A stretch of DNA of 64,000 nucleotides, from positions 5,979,379 through 6,043,378 of the forward strand of contig OZ025269.1 in assembly GCA_964019165.1 (NCBI GenBank). The letters are read 5' to 3'. Source of the stretch: Mastigias papua. Taxonomy: Eukaryota; Cnidaria; Scyphozoa; Rhizostomeae; Mastigiidae. The notes beneath the pieces were generated by a model. That model did no database searches. It was not told the DNA's origin and saw nothing but the letters and a program-made list of their open reading frames with translations. Position 1 is the first letter of the stretch. The number at the start of each line of letters is the position of its first letter. Shown here one piece after another: positions 27,801 to 39,102 of the stretch. The translations under genes were made by a program, and so were the position numbers.

Positions 27801-30800
27801 GATTGCTACAATACTGGGGAGGGACTGTTTAGAATATGGAAGGGTCAAAATCCCGAGTCCTCTTCGCAACAGGTTGATATAGCTGCGGCTCAAATTATTT
27901 ATACTGAAGTGCTCGTTCTCTACAACTTTGCAAATTAGTTTGAAAACCTAAGGCTTTTAGTTATATTGTTGAAACAAAAGGGTGCGTTTTCGCATGGCCT
28001 TTGTAACAGATTGTATACTTCCTCAAGATGAAGAGGGCAACGTGCATTGCTCGATTATTCGTCGTTTACATTTATAACAGTCTGTTTTTTGTTCATTACA
28101 GCAAAAAATCAAAGGTACATTGTGGACGGACATTGATGATTCTGAGGTACATTTTGCTACATGTTTCGTATGTGTGCATGTTGCACAAAGTCGTTTTCTT
28201 TGGCAATGTATAATTAATCAAGCTATATTTGTCACAAAACCATTTTTATCATTCTGCAGTTTCAGCGATGATGTATTTTTTTATTTGTTTTATTTTGACT
28301 GCTAGACAGATTCTAATTAAGAACCACCAAATAGCCTCTTAGTATTGCAAGATTTCTTGTGTTTTCACATCATATTATATAATATCATATCATATCAAAT
28401 CATATCATATCATATCATATCATATCATATCTTATCATATGATATCTTATCATATCATATCAATCATATCATATCAATCATATCATATCAATCATATCAT
28501 ATCGTATCATATCATATCGTACCATATCATATCATATTATATCATATCATATCATATCATATCATATCATATCATATCAATCATATCATATCAATCATAT
28601 CATATCATATCATATCATATCATATCATATCATATCATATCATATCATATCATATCATATCATATCATATCATATCATATCATATCATATTATATCAACT
28701 TATTTACAGTTGGCTTTTTCTGGCGATCGTAACTAATTGGAATCAAATCTTTAGGATATAACCATATATTAAATAGAAGAAAGACTCCAAAATAAATTGA
28801 GATGTTGCACGTACAATGGTTGTCATCCTAGTTATGTATTTCTTTTTTTCGACTTTCTTTATAGAAGTTGTCAATTTTATGTCATCATTAAGTTCCATAA
28901 TGGACTCCCTCTAAATTACAAGGAATGTATACCGTTTAGGAGTTCTCTTTTCCCCACATCATAAGAAATTGCGCTTTATAATTTGTTCATATAGTAAGTA
29001 GATGTGGTAACTTGTGCAATCCCAAATCAATTTGTTACGATTTAGTAATTATGTAGTAATCAATTGGCTTGTGTGTATCTTTTCTTAGGTGATAGCACGT
29101 ATCGATTTTCGAGAAATCGACGTCACTTTTTCGGCATTCCAAAAGAAGGAGGTATGTTGAGATGAAAAATGTGCTATCTTTTACTCTTTAAATTTTAGTC
29201 CTGTTCCATTGTCGTGTGAATGGGGCCTTACCTGTCTTAGTGGACCTGATGAAGACCACTCTACGATCTATGTTTGAGATGGAAACCGCAACTTGGCAAT
29301 AAGTTTGAACGCAAGAATCACGACTCGGCAATCTATTTGACCCTTGATTGTTGATTCTCATACCTATAGATGTTGTTTGCTTCATATTTCCTCTGTATTC
29401 TTCTCAGTTAGCTAAAGTGCTTAGACAAGTGCTAGCTATCTAGCAAGGACCTTTGTTAGGACTTTCACCTAAGTGAACTTTATTAATCCAGAGTAAACTT
29501 TTATTTGATTTTTATACCTTTATCCCAATATCTATCATGTTTGCTTTGAAGAAAGAGCAAGAGGATGAAGAGGACTTTCATAAAAAATCAATTATCCAGC
29601 CTAAAGAATTATCGTTTATTGACAATCGCCGGGCACAGGTACGGGTTTATCATGACCGTTATAACAATAATAATGTTTATGGTTAGTATCATTAATGGTA
29701 TTTGAGGTATTTAGAGAGGTTTGCTTTATAAGAAGCTTTATCGAAATTGCCGGTATTAACTATGGACCTGCTTAAATAAAGTTATCATGTAGAAGATATA
29801 ATACAGTGAACATATATTAATTTTTAATAGAAGGGGTATAGGTCAATGCAAAAAATAGTACGCTAGAAACTGTAGTCCTTGTGAGGGATTTAGAAAGTTA
29901 CCTATTTTGGAAGCATCTTTTGTTCTTATTGAGGAACCTGGATTATATTGCTGTTTTTTGTTTTTGTTGTATTTGAGAAAGTATTCATAACTGGGAAAAT
30001 ATTGCTTTTACAGAATTGTCAGATTTTGCTTTCAAAAATAAAACTATCAAATGATGAAATTGTTGAGGCTATTTATTCGATGGATATTGATGATAGACTC
30101 TCAAAAGACATGCTTGAACAGATGCTGAAATTTGTGCCATCATCCGATGAACAACATCTCCTAGATGGACATAGTGACCAGCTCGATATGTTCGCTAAAG
30201 CTGATCGATTTCTGTACGAGATGAGCAGGTTGGACATTTTTCTGCTTATTTCATCCTAAGCAAGAACTTTTTAGGCTTTCTGGTTAATTTGCTTGCCATT
30301 TTCAGTGTTGCTATTTGTGTGCTATATTTACTGTCATTTTGTTTGTTTTAAGAAATATTTTCTAAGTTGTAATTAAGTATTCTGTATTTATACAGAATCA
30401 ATGGGGTTAGTTTACTTTCAATTTCGCTGTGTTTACAAAGACCCTCTTATACTATCTAACTGATGGTTTGTTGTTCATATCAATGCAATAGCATGTCATT
30501 GGGTTTCTCCAATTTGCACACATGTTTCATTTGCGTATGGGGCTAATTTTATAATGGTTTCTTCCGAACATTGCTAGCCATTTCGCTACATAGGAAGCAA
30601 TTGAGTTTGTTTTGGTTGTTGTTAGGATTCCTCATTATGAGCAAAGATTAAAAGCACTTCTCTACAAAAAGTCCTTCAACGACAAAATGGCGGAACTGAG
30701 GCCGCAGATTCAAGGTTTGTTGTTGCTGTATGGTTTGAGTTTGGTGATAACTTTGCCAGTGATATGAGGACTGCATTGCAGAATAGAATGATGATTTACT

Positions 30801-33800
30801 GAAAACTTATATAAGGAAGATACTCCATAGCATGTCCTGGCCCTTGCGTTAAGTAATGTGAACAGTAATGTAATATTTACTGCTTCCTTGAATGGGATGG
30901 CCCGATCAAGAAATGACAACCCAGATCTTTAGATATCTTTTAAAGGAGGCTTTTTTCCATAATCAGTCTTATCGATCCTCACTCAACTACGTGTTGCCCT
31001 CAGCAAGCTAGGTTTTCATAAGTTTAAGCACATTATTGAAACTATGTACCTTTTATTCCCAATTAACAGTGTTGTCGAGGGTATTGAGCACTGTTTCCTG
31101 CTCTGCCATATGTATGATGAGATAAGGTGATGAGACAAGTCTGCAAAGTATGGCATAACCCGCAAGATGATGCTATTAGATTTGCGACTTCTTTTGGCAT
31201 GTCGTCAGTGCGCAGTGCCAAATTTTACGTGTACAGTGTCATTTCGCAAAGCATTGGCTCGTGCGTGCAGCTGCCATATTATGCAGACAGTCTTGCTTGT
31301 TTGTAGATGTAGTTTCACTTGTTATCTATAATCGCTACAGGGCTGCTGTATATTTATATGCTCCCTGTGGTGTTTTCCTGTAAATTGTGTCAATTTGAAA
31401 ATCTATGCGAATAAATAGAAAGTAATGTGGACGGTTTTGTGTTCCACTGTTTCTAATTTGAAGAGTCTTTAAATGAACAAATGGAATTTCATTTTACTTG
31501 ATAGCTGTGCAAAAGGCTTGCAAAGAGTTGAGTAGGAGCAAAAAGCTACGGAGTTTATTGCAGATTGTTTTGGTTCTCGGAAATTACATGAACAGAGGAC
31601 AGAGAGGCAATGCTGCAGGTATGAGCTCTTTGAATACCTTAGAGACACTCAGAAGAGCCTTTTTGATAGATTTAAAATCAGGTCTTAACAATAATGTATT
31701 GGCAGATAATCAATTTGTTCAAATGTATGCATTTATTAATGTATGTTTGTACGTATGTATGTGTTAGAATTCGAATGTATGTAAGTATGTCGAGCATCAC
31801 TGTCATAAATGGCGGACCATAGGCCTCACCACAATGATTCCGAGTTCTTTCTTATAACAACAACTAATCTTATTATATGAATTAAATCAAGGTTCACAAA
31901 TTGTCCTAGCACAAACATATGTTACAGCCTACTAGTTCCCCTAACGCGAACAGTTTTTTCTGTCCTATTGTACGTTCTTTCTCGGTTTTTGCTTTCCCGG
32001 TAGCTCTCTTCTTATCATCTCGTGTCTCTGCTCGTTGTGGCTTCCCTTCTTCTCTTGGCTTTTCTTCTCATGGTGACTTTCCTGCTCCTTGTCGCTGTAC
32101 TTCTTCCTACCACTCGTTTTTCCTTCACCCTCCCCCCCCCTTATTGTTCTATCCTTGCACTTTTCCTTTCTATTCTCTTCATATTGTCATTCAGATGTAC
32201 TCCTCCTCAGAGGAGGGCGCGGCCGGGTTCTAAATCAAGCTATAAGTTGTGACAATCACAAATATTCAATGAAAGTGTTCCTTCGAATATTTAGAAATCA
32301 GATTTGATTATTATTGCCTAGGATTCAAACTGACAAGTCTAAACAAGATAGTGGACACGAAATCGAGCATTGATAGAAAAATCACGTTGCTGCATTATTT
32401 GTTGGACGTGTTGGAAAGAAAGGTATTTACATGCATAACTTTTTTGAGCCATACAATTATTTCAAATATGTTGGAAAATTCGGCCTTGTTGGTCGTTGTT
32501 TCCATGTGTTCTTGACATAATGAACGAGTGATAGCTTCTTTGCTTCTAGTGTACCCAAATTTTATTTTAGTTATATTTTCACTAAATCAAAATTAAGCAA
32601 TTTTTCCTGCGAAATTTAGTTAGCGCAAAAATTGAACGACCTAAGGTTTTTAAAGTGGTCAAGAACGTAGCCATGCAAGACCATAGAATGATTTAGCTAG
32701 GAATAAGGAATCACTTCGTTCATAATAAAATAATCGTGTTTTTGATATGGGTGTTTTTATCTATGCAATCATAGTAGGAAGCAGCTTGGTTCCAAGATAT
32801 TGTCTTTCTCTCTTGGAGGTATAGCATTTGATCATCATATTATATTAACCTTTTTTCTTTCCAGTTCAGTGATGTTTTTAGATTAGAAAATGACCTGCCT
32901 GATGTGCGAATGGCTGCAAAAGTAAGGTAAGTCATATATTTGTAGTTAATGAAAGAATCAAACAATGCCAAAAGTTTTCAAGCGATAAAATGTATTCTGG
33001 GCTCGATAGTCTATACATTTTATGACCAGCATGACCATCAAAATTAGGATTCATTTTACGTACATGTCCCATAAAAGTTGGTATTCTTTGATAGTTCAAC
33101 GAGGTGTTTTCATAAATAATGCTACGAGACACTGTTTAAACCTCGCAGCCATTTGCTTTATAGAATGACTTGAACCTGCCTTCCACACAACGCTCATATT
33201 TTTAGTATTCCATACGTTTTGTAGCATGGTTTTATATAGTGATTTTTTCTTGCAAACAAAGGAAGTTATGATAAGGAACTTACATCAGTATGTATTCAAT
33301 GGCGGGCCTCATACACTGTGTAACAGTTGAATCGTTAGACACTTTTCAGAGTGAACAGAGTAGTTTTTGCTGCAGTTTCTTAGATGGTCTTTTGTTTTTC
33401 CAGTGTGTCAGACGTACAAAAGGAAGTTAGTCAATTAAAATCGGGTTTAAAAGACGTTGAAAGGGTAAGGATGTTATTAGATTCACTGAAGTGTAGCTTA
33501 TTTGTTTTGAAAGTATATGATGTTCCAGCATGACGAGCCTCTCCATCGAAGAATTTAGAAAGAGGCCCTTGCTAACCTTTAGAAGCGATACATTCCTTAT
33601 GAAAGAGTCCTCGAAGAGAACCGTCAGAGGCGATACATTATCCAAGCAAATACAATGATAGTGCACTGTAGCGGCGTGTCAGATAATTGACCATCGGCAA
33701 GTTTCTGCCATGCTTCCGTTAGGGTGAAGCTCATAAGGATTCTGATTGCAACTTACCACTGTCAATGGCTTTTTTGGGTGAAATCGTAGTTATGTACCTA

Positions 33801-35767
33801 TTCTCTTGGAATTCCTCACCCTCTGCTTGCTTCTATCCATTACCCCATTCTTACCATATTGTGACCACTGCGAACGCTTTGCATTTTTTATTTCCCTTAT
33901 TTGTGCTGTAAATATTGTTGCCTTTCCTTTGAATAACTTTTAGATATCGATTCATGTTGATTTTAGGAGTTGGAATTTCAGCAAAGAAGGAAAGACCGTT
34001 TACCCATCGATCGTTTCGTTGAGACAATGTCTAGTTTTGTTAAAGTCACGAACTTTTCCGTTAAAGAATGCGAAGAGGAATTCGATGAAATGAAGGAAAA
34101 AGTAGGTGTACAAGTGGCTAACATGCAGTTTTCTCTTTTGAAAAAGTTTGTGATTCTAGTTAGGATTAGCTGAAATATAAAAAATTTTAATAACCTAGTT
34201 TTTTATGAATTATAGTGAAATAAAGTTTGAAGATGAAGGTGAAATATTTAAGGAATCATAGAGCGTAATATTGAAGAGTATGTTAAACATTATTATTTTC
34301 TCTTTGGTGATATTACGAGTTATTTTCAAATTTATTTTTATGATAATTCATAGATGAACTTTCTCAAATGACGATCGTGATATTTTGCAAGCCCAGAAAT
34401 AGCATACATTCAAAGTTTTCCTTCTAAGTGCATTGCATTGCCACATATCCCATCATGTGAAGGCTGTTGAATCTGCAATTTGATATTTTTTGTTATTTTC
34501 ACAGTTTGAGAAAACAGTTTTATTCTTTGGTGAGGATCCAAAGCAAGTTTCAGTGGATGAATTCTTCGCCATCTTCGATTCATTTCTGGTGTCTTTTGCG
34601 GTAAGCAAAAGTTGCCGCATTTGTATTTATTTCCCGTAGGGAATTCTTGCGACATCATCTATTGAATAAATGCATTTACAATAGAAACGTAAATTGTCTT
34701 TAAGGACTCAAGAGAATTTGAGCAAAACTCTTTGCGTGTGCATGTACTTTATGGCCATCTTCACTTGTGACTGGCATTGAATATATAACATTGCATTTAC
34801 ATGAAACATGCCCATTCAACTCGTGCATCGATCGTTCAGGTTCTCATTCAGGTATGTAGAAAGTGCTTCCTGAGCGAAAAGTGATATTTCATGAAAGTTG
34901 CGCGATTGCCGAAAAGTCAACTGTAGATTTTTAGAAAAATTTCTCTTAATGATTTTTTTCGAGAATGAGTTTGATAATATTTGACAGACTCTACACTGGG
35001 CTTTTTGAACAACTGGTAATTAGGATCCTGGCAATCAGATTGTTCACTAATTGAGAGGATTCCCCGAATAGGGATTGCGCTAACTACAATTGAGATTTGC
35101 CTATTATGCACTCGCACTATACGAGAGGGCATTGTTCTTTGTTTGAATTCAGTTAATTGCTTTTTAGGATGCAAAAGGAGAAAACCTTGCAATGAGAAAA
35201 AAGAGAGAAGAAGAAGAACGAAAAGCGAGAGAATTGGCGGAGGTATTTCTACTCTTGTCTTTTTTGCATCTCACATTCTTTTATATTTGTCATTTTTCTC
35301 CATCCTTTTTCAATTCAGTCAGTTCTACCCTGACCTACAACGTTAGGTTTTGCTATACTATCATTTAAAGATTGACCAATTTGTTGAATGATTTTGGCTA
35401 CTCTGCGAAGAGACTGTGATTATAATTGTAAGTTTTTGAGAAGTTTTTAAGAATGCCTGCTATATGCCAATTACTTTGACTCGTTTAATTCCTTACCCCC
35501 TAGCAAAAAGAGCGAGAGCGAACTAGAGCTGCTGCAAGAAAATTAATGAATGAAAATGGCACATCAGAGGAGAAAAGAAAATCTATTTCGGAAAGAAGTC
35601 CTGGTGAATTCGATGATCTTATTTCAGCATTAAGAACTGGAGACGTTTTCGGTGACGAAATGAACAAATTCAAAGGTCGGAAAAGGGTCGGAAAAAATAG
35701 TCGGGCTGGATTGAAAATGAGTGTTGTGAATAGGGAAAGAGACGATAGGCCAGATTTACAATTGTAG
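11512..35767 (+). CDS. DAAM: DAAM-type formin (dishevelled-associated activator of morphogenesis), 3' part, 26 exons
   Basis: Diaphanous-related formin that nucleates and elongates actin filaments; in the DAAM family it acts downstream of Rho and Dishevelled in planar cell polarity. Exons: 11512-11569, 20396-20486, 20692-20798, 21160-21270, 21725-21828, 22824-22890, 23462-23573, 24717-24852, 25419-25447, 25783-25817, 26107-26229, 26495-26744, 27631-27719, 28102-28146, 29089-29151, 29552-29638, 30014-30228, 30626-30714, 31505-31618, 32322-32422, 32865-32926, 33404-33464, 33967-34101, 34505-34600, 35168-35242, 35504-35767. Every junction is AG/GT and reading phase is preserved throughout, giving 905 residues to the stop TAG. 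Domain order is FH3, coiled coil, proline-rich FH1, FH2, DAD. The family identity rests on co-linear similarity to vertebrate DAAM1/2 over the whole length. The GTPase-binding N-terminus and start codon are not seen, so the entry is partial at its 5' end. Very short exons (29 and 35 nt) and one very long intron (11570-20395) are notable. Confidence 0.93.
11752..11796. repeat. (ATT)n microsatellite at the 5' edge of the retrotransposon stack
   Basis: A short (CAT)n lead-in changes to about 14 ATT units that run directly into the first element's coding sequence at 11797. In frame it reads as a polyisoleucine run, an artefact of the repeat. Confidence 0.95.
11797..13040 (+). mobile_element. 5'-truncated non-LTR retrotransposon with restriction-like endonuclease, copy 1
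   Basis: The frame from 11797 to the TAA at 12823-12825 encodes about 342 residues: the thumb/linker of a non-LTR reverse transcriptase ([18 protein letters not shown]), a CCHC knuckle (C-x2-C-x7-H-x4-C in [17 protein letters not shown]), and a PD-(D/E)xK restriction-like endonuclease with RPD-x13-E (RPDLLL...ILELTVGFE) and a downstream RKAKKY. This is the C-terminal architecture of R2/R4/NeSL-type elements. The catalytic RT part is missing (5' truncation). The 3' UTR has T-rich runs and the conserved block at about 12960-12999, then ends near ATTATTATG. The clade is inferred from domain order; R4/Dong-like is possible because of the ATT flanks. Confidence 0.8.
13041..14116 (+). mobile_element. 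5'-truncated non-LTR retrotransposon with restriction-like endonuclease, copy 2
   Basis: Coding similarity to copy 1 starts about 13054 ([15 protein letters not shown]) and stays open to the TGA at 13882-13884. It keeps the CCHC knuckle ([17 protein letters not shown]) and the endonuclease motif RPD-x13-E (RPDLIL...VLELTIGFE) and the RKASKY box. By eye the protein matches copies 1 and 3 at only about half of positions, so this is a separate subfamily rather than a recent duplicate. The 3' UTR has the conserved block at about 14010-14054 and the copy ends in an A-run followed by (ATT)n at 14097-14116. Confidence 0.8.
14117..15000 (+). mobile_element. 5'-truncated non-LTR retrotransposon with restriction-like endonuclease, copy 3
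   Basis: Homology begins exactly after the ATT tail of copy 2, at the Trp codon 14117 ([15 protein letters not shown]), and the frame is open to the TGA at 14795-14797. The CCHC knuckle ([17 protein letters not shown]), RPD-x13-E (RPDLVL...LLEVTVGFE) and RKATKY are all present. The 3' UTR contains a T-run, the conserved block at about 14905-14945, and ends in an A9 run plus ATTATTATTATT at 14976-14998. The ATT tail then abuts (ATC)n. Confidence 0.8.
15002..15215. repeat. (ATC)n / (CAT)n microsatellite
   Basis: Roughly 210 bp of imperfect ATC triplets with CGTCATC variants, immediately 3' of the non-LTR stack. It creates poly-His, poly-Ile and, on the opposite strand, poly-Met reading frames that are not genes. 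A few CAT units also precede the ATT run at 11740-11755, so the original insertion target may have been a compound CAT/ATT repeat. Confidence 0.95.
15455..15668. repeat. 22-bp minisatellite, about ten units
   Basis: Consensus unit is close to TGAGCTGTCTCCTTGTCAG followed by TTG, repeated about ten times with point differences (TGAACTCTTTC, CGACCTCTCTC variants). Lies inside the long DAAM intron. Confidence 0.9.
17262..17488. repeat. 78-bp tandem repeat, about three units
   Basis: The word GCTCTAAATATTGAA starts at 17271, 17349 and 17427, exactly 78 bp apart. Units 1 and 2 are nearly identical; unit 3 has a few substitutions (GGGATCGATG, ATCTTCTATC). Inside the long DAAM intron; no coding capacity. 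Confidence 0.95.
18490..18815. repeat. Dispersed repeat, copy 1 (partner at 55345-55615)
   Basis: Shares an ordered set of words with 55345-55615: GACAAAATGGG, then AAAGCAATTTG.C.ACA, then GGTGT..., then CACCCCACT.TAGGAAC followed by GG.CCTG. Spacing is similar in both places. Diverged interspersed repeat without coding capacity. Confidence 0.55.
24000..24560. repeat. Dispersed repeat, copy 1 (partner at about 61930-62220)
   Basis: Shares with 61930-62220 the words ATGACCACACC, TTTCATT, CATATTACCA, GAGCTAGGA / AGCTAGGAG, TCACCA, ACTAGTATAC and TTGGAAG followed by a G-rich run, in the same order. Located in the DAAM intron 23574-24716, which also contains a poly-C run near 24138. No coding sequence. 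Confidence 0.55.
25419..26744 (+). CDS. DAAM: DAAM coiled-coil linker and FH1 proline-rich segment
   Basis: Two micro-exons (25419-25447, 29 nt; 25783-25817, 35 nt) and the exon 26107-26229 encode a charged heptad-like stretch (for example [20 protein letters not shown]), a likely coiled coil. Exon 26495-26744 continues it and then switches to the FH1 segment with [14 protein letters not shown] and PPPPPPFG, the tracts that recruit profilin-actin. The FH1 is shorter than in vertebrate DAAM, with about three polyproline runs. The exon ends one nucleotide into a Gly codon completed at 27631. Confidence 0.9.
26895..27286. mobile_element. Long-inverted-repeat foldback element in the DAAM FH1/FH2 intron
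   Basis: The ends are GGCTGCGTTTACAC (26895) and its exact inverse GTGTAAACGCAGCC (to 27286). The complementarity continues inward for roughly 90 bp, including GGTACGGATAGGCTT on the left opposite AAGCCTATCCGTACC on the right and a second CGTTTACACG pair. Motifs related to GGAACGGTTCC and CGTACC recur throughout, so the whole 392-bp unit can fold on itself. No coding capacity; no clear target-site duplication (TTT left, TTA right). A non-autonomous DNA transposon is the likely origin. Confidence 0.75.
27631..34600 (+). CDS. DAAM: DAAM FH2 actin-nucleating domain exons
   Basis: The FH2 domain begins in exon 27631-27719 with the tryptophan-containing lasso segment ([13 protein letters not shown]), continues through [11 protein letters not shown], the exon 30014-30228 ([16 protein letters not shown], then [11 protein letters not shown]) and contains the family hallmark [12 protein letters not shown] followed by [16 protein letters not shown] across the 31618/32322 junction. 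It ends with [13 protein letters not shown] (34505-34600). FH2 dimerises and encircles the filament barbed end. All splice phases agree. The intron at 26745-27630 inside the FH1/FH2 linker contains a foldback repeat, and the intron 28147-29088 contains a pentanucleotide satellite. Confidence 0.93.
28370..28695. repeat. (ATATC)n pentanucleotide satellite
   Basis: About 325 bp of CATAT/ATATC units with occasional ATCAATC, ATCGT and ATTAT variants, in the DAAM intron 28147-29088. The apparent [10 protein letters not shown] protein in two frames is a repeat artefact. Confidence 0.97.
35168..35767 (+). CDS. DAAM: DAAM post-FH2 basic helix and DAD autoregulatory tail
   Basis: Exon 35168-35242 encodes a highly charged helix ([17 protein letters not shown]). 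Exon 35504-35767 carries the diaphanous autoregulatory domain: [16 protein letters not shown] followed by a basic cluster [11 protein letters not shown], then a short tail to the TAG at 35765-35767. In the family the DAD amphipathic helix binds the N-terminal FH3 region to keep the formin inactive, and the basic cluster strengthens this. Both elements are intact. Confidence 0.92.
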
Positions 35768-38700
35768 CATGACGTCCATTCAGACCTGCGTCCATTGGAG
35801 TTTAAATAGCTGTAGTAGGATCTGGGATGTTGTGGAATTCTGAAATTTTCACCTGCAAGAAGGCGAGACAGAATGGTAAGGCTTTCATGCCAAATGTGTA
35901 GCTCGCCAGGGCAGAGAGGATGTCTGTCACTAGATGGAAGCGGTTTAATGGCTCTGGCGAATCACTTACTAACTTCTAGTAGTAATGCAAGGCTAGCACT
36001 AGAATCGTATATTTGTACATAGTAGAGACACTAATATTATGGCTGTGGAGATGTAATGGTGGCCTGAAATGAAGTGTTTCTCGACTATGGCAACATGGGA
36101 GTCCGCAGATTGTACAGTTTTCATATCTCCCGGTTTTTAATTTTTAACAATTTGGCTTTCCTTTGATATACTACTGAAGATGGTGCTCAGCGATTTATCC
36201 TGTTATCTTCTAGGATTGACATTGTGCTTCAGTTGTAGTGCTCATGCTGGAGTATCATAAATGGAAAGTATTATTTTCCATATGATCAGTAAAATGTTGT
36301 CATTCTAGAAGACAGATGTCTGTTATCATTTGGCCAATCTTTGATCGAACAGACAATAAGATAGGCCTGTACAGTAGAAGACATGGAATAAATAGCCAGA
36401 ACACGCATGGACACTAGCAAGTTTCAAGGGAATGAGTACTCCATAAAAGGGAAAGAGTAGGCCAAAAAGGGAAGAGTGGGCCATATCAGGGAAGAGTAGG
36501 TCATAGAAGGAAAAGAGTAGGCAATAATAGGGTAGGAGTAGGGCCATGGAAGGGGAATAGTAAGCCTTAAAGGGAAATTTTGGAGACTAGAAGCCTAGTT
36601 GGATTTGCTGTACATTTGAGACTGTTTTGCATCATACCGTTTAGGGTACCTGGAGATAGGCTGCAAGTCACTGGATTCGGTATAATTCGAAATAGTTTTC
36701 TCTATGGTTATGCCAGTATCTATAGATGATGAAGAAAACGCAAAGCATTAAGCCTACTTTGAGTAGCTTTTAAAATCTTACGTGGACTATGCATAGTGAA
36801 CCACACCTTAGTTCCACATGCATACGAACTGTAGTGTGTTGCATACAGTAGTGAAGCTGTGATGCAACCTCTCGTTACAGCCTCTTTCCTGTTAGAATCA
36901 GAATTCGAAGCTCCCTAGACCGGAGGTCATCATTCACCCACGCAATACGGGACACTTTGTCTATGTAAACATTGTATATGAACCTTTGAACTAAATGCAC
37001 AGACCAGTAACCATTAGCAAGAGAATATTTCTTGTAAATTTAGGAGATACTAAATAGTAATTCTCTTCACATTGGAATTAAATTTAATTATCGGCATACA
37101 AATGATATTAATTCAATAGATTTATGAAAGAGCTTTTGTAAAAGTTTATTACCTGTAACATTTTCATTTTGTATCGTTAATTAGTCAATTAGCCGATTTG
37201 TTATGCAACTATATTAGAATTTTGTTTTGTTTCTGTGTTGAATGAAACGGAACCATTAGAAAATGTGTTTTCATCTTTCATTTCTTGGAGGAAACAAAAT
37301 ACCATAGGATTATATCGCCCTGCTCTTCTATCATCGTACCAGCACTTCTCAGTAATGCCTTAGCAGCACGGATTCAGGAATGGGTCGGGGGCCATAGCCG
37401 CCAGATGATAAAACCTTATGATTTACCTTGGCCTTTTGAGCCAATACACAATTTTACCAAACTGCCCCCCCCCCTCTGCTCCATGCTAGATTCGCCACTT
37501 TTTCCTAGCATTCCCAGGCAGAAATTAAGTGATTAGAGTTCCTCTTCTTGTACTGTGCTAATTTTTGTAGCAGACAATCCCACATGTCACTTTGTGTTTC
37601 CTTCACTATATACTATTAATAACAATAACACGGCTTTTTCTGTCAAGAAGGTATCCTCTGCGCTTTGAATGTAGTAAATGTCTCTCACAGATTCCTATCC
37701 CTGGCATTCTTTCAAATATTTGTTACAGAATTCAGGAGATCCACTCCATCCTCCCTCATCCCCAATTCAATTCTACTTTTCCATTATCGTGACTGCCTTT
37801 TCTTCCTGCTGCTAGTTGATCATAGTACAAGTTCATTCATAATCATAAACTAAATTTATACAGGCACCAGATTCAGCTACAGAAAACTAATACCATATTG
37901 GGACCTGTCCACAAGTAATCTGAAGACATAAAATTAAATGATCCATCTTAAAGAGCTAGCCAATAACAAATATGCGACATTACTGGAAAGGCCCCTTAAA
38001 TTTAGTTTTAATAATTTTTATTAATTTTTCCACTTTCAGCTCATTTAGCAGTTTATTAACAAATGCAGCTCCTTGCAATTTGAAGTTTTGTTAAATAGTT
38101 TGAGTATTATCTTCGTACTTTTAGGGTAATTTCAACCCCTCTAGTATCCTTTCCATTATTGACTTTTTCAAAGTAATCTTTAAATATATATAGCATAAGC
38201 CCATCTAGGGGCCATTCAAAACGTACGTATGCTCAATATCGATGGATTTTCGGCCCCCCTCCCCCTTGTACGCTTTCATACGTTTTAGAGGTACCATCAC
38301 CCCCACTTAAAATTCAAATACATAAATTGACTATATGCAAAGCTCGAAAAATTACAACATTTGCTGACTTCAAGCATGCGCAGAAGGATGGCCAAATATA
38401 CTTAAGGCTTTTTCCCAAATATATAAAATTTTGTACAATTTTGGAGTCTTGCAGGCGTATTGGCATTTCATGTTGATGAGAAGACCACCTTAAGTTCAGA
38501 ATATGCAATGCAGGGCCACCATACCATGCATTTGTAGATTGACTCATCATAGGTAATGAATTCTTCCATTTATTTGAAGATTGTCTGTCATCACTACAAC
38601 TTGTTCATTCTTGAACTTCTTTTTACCCTTTTTTGTAATGATTTAGGTTATGAATTTTGAGCTACCAAATGGCTACCGGTAAGTGACCTCTCCAAGTTCA

Positions 38701-39093
38701 CTTTTTGTGCGTTGATTTTGCAATGACGTAACTCAATCATAAATGATGCAATCCGTATGCAACAACAACAACACAAGATGTATCACCTCGTTTTCAATCG
38801 ACGACGTGGTAACTGTACCAATTCCGGTCACTTTTGCTGCATTGAAATCAATTTGTCTTGTATTCATGGGTAGGAAGAAAGGCATTTAGCCATAATTTAT
38901 AACAGTTCAGTACATAAGTGGACATTTTCTGTAGTCATTCTTGACGAAATTGGGATAAGTGTGGGCCTATCCTTTAGCTATCCAGGCAAGTACAGTAGCT
39001 ATTTGAGAGGAGCACTACTTTTTCTAGACAGGGACGTCATCTATACGAGCAGACCCGGCAAAAAGATACGTACCAGAATATCAATTGTTGGAA
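35768..39093. other. DAAM 3' UTR and intergenic spacer
   Basis: The stretch after the DAAM stop has no recognised coding exon. An AATAAA at 36387-36392 is a candidate polyadenylation signal for DAAM. A degenerate minisatellite with a GGGAAGAGTAGG-like unit of about 20-24 bp occupies 36431-36575. A poly-C run is at about 37466. The promoter of the following gene should lie toward the right end. Confidence 0.5.
36431..36575. repeat. Degenerate GGGAAGAGTAGG minisatellite
   Basis: Six or so imperfect units of about 20-24 bp built on AAGGGAAGAGTAGGCCATA, within or just beyond the presumed DAAM 3' UTR. Confidence 0.75.
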
Positions 39094-39102
39094 ATGGCTA
39101 TG
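39094..39102 (+). CDS. Possible first coding exon of GNPNAT1 (Met-Ala-Met)
   Basis: The sequence GGAAATGGCTATG is followed by a good donor GTGAGTAA at 39103. Joined to the acceptor TATAG ending at 40234, it reads in phase (MAM-NG-MGNYDLFEK) into the GNPNAT1 frame, adding five residues. It would also avoid the out-of-frame ATG at 40236 that precedes the in-frame ATG at 40241. The alternative is that translation starts at 40241, which gives a protein of exactly the 184 residues of the human enzyme. Confidence 0.4.

Noticed and set aside
28370..28695. CRISPR-like regular repetition
   Set aside because: Simple pentanucleotide satellite with no spacers; the window is eukaryotic.
28345..28761. Frames encoding [10 protein letters not shown] repeats
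   Set aside because: Translation of the ATATC satellite; no other coding evidence.
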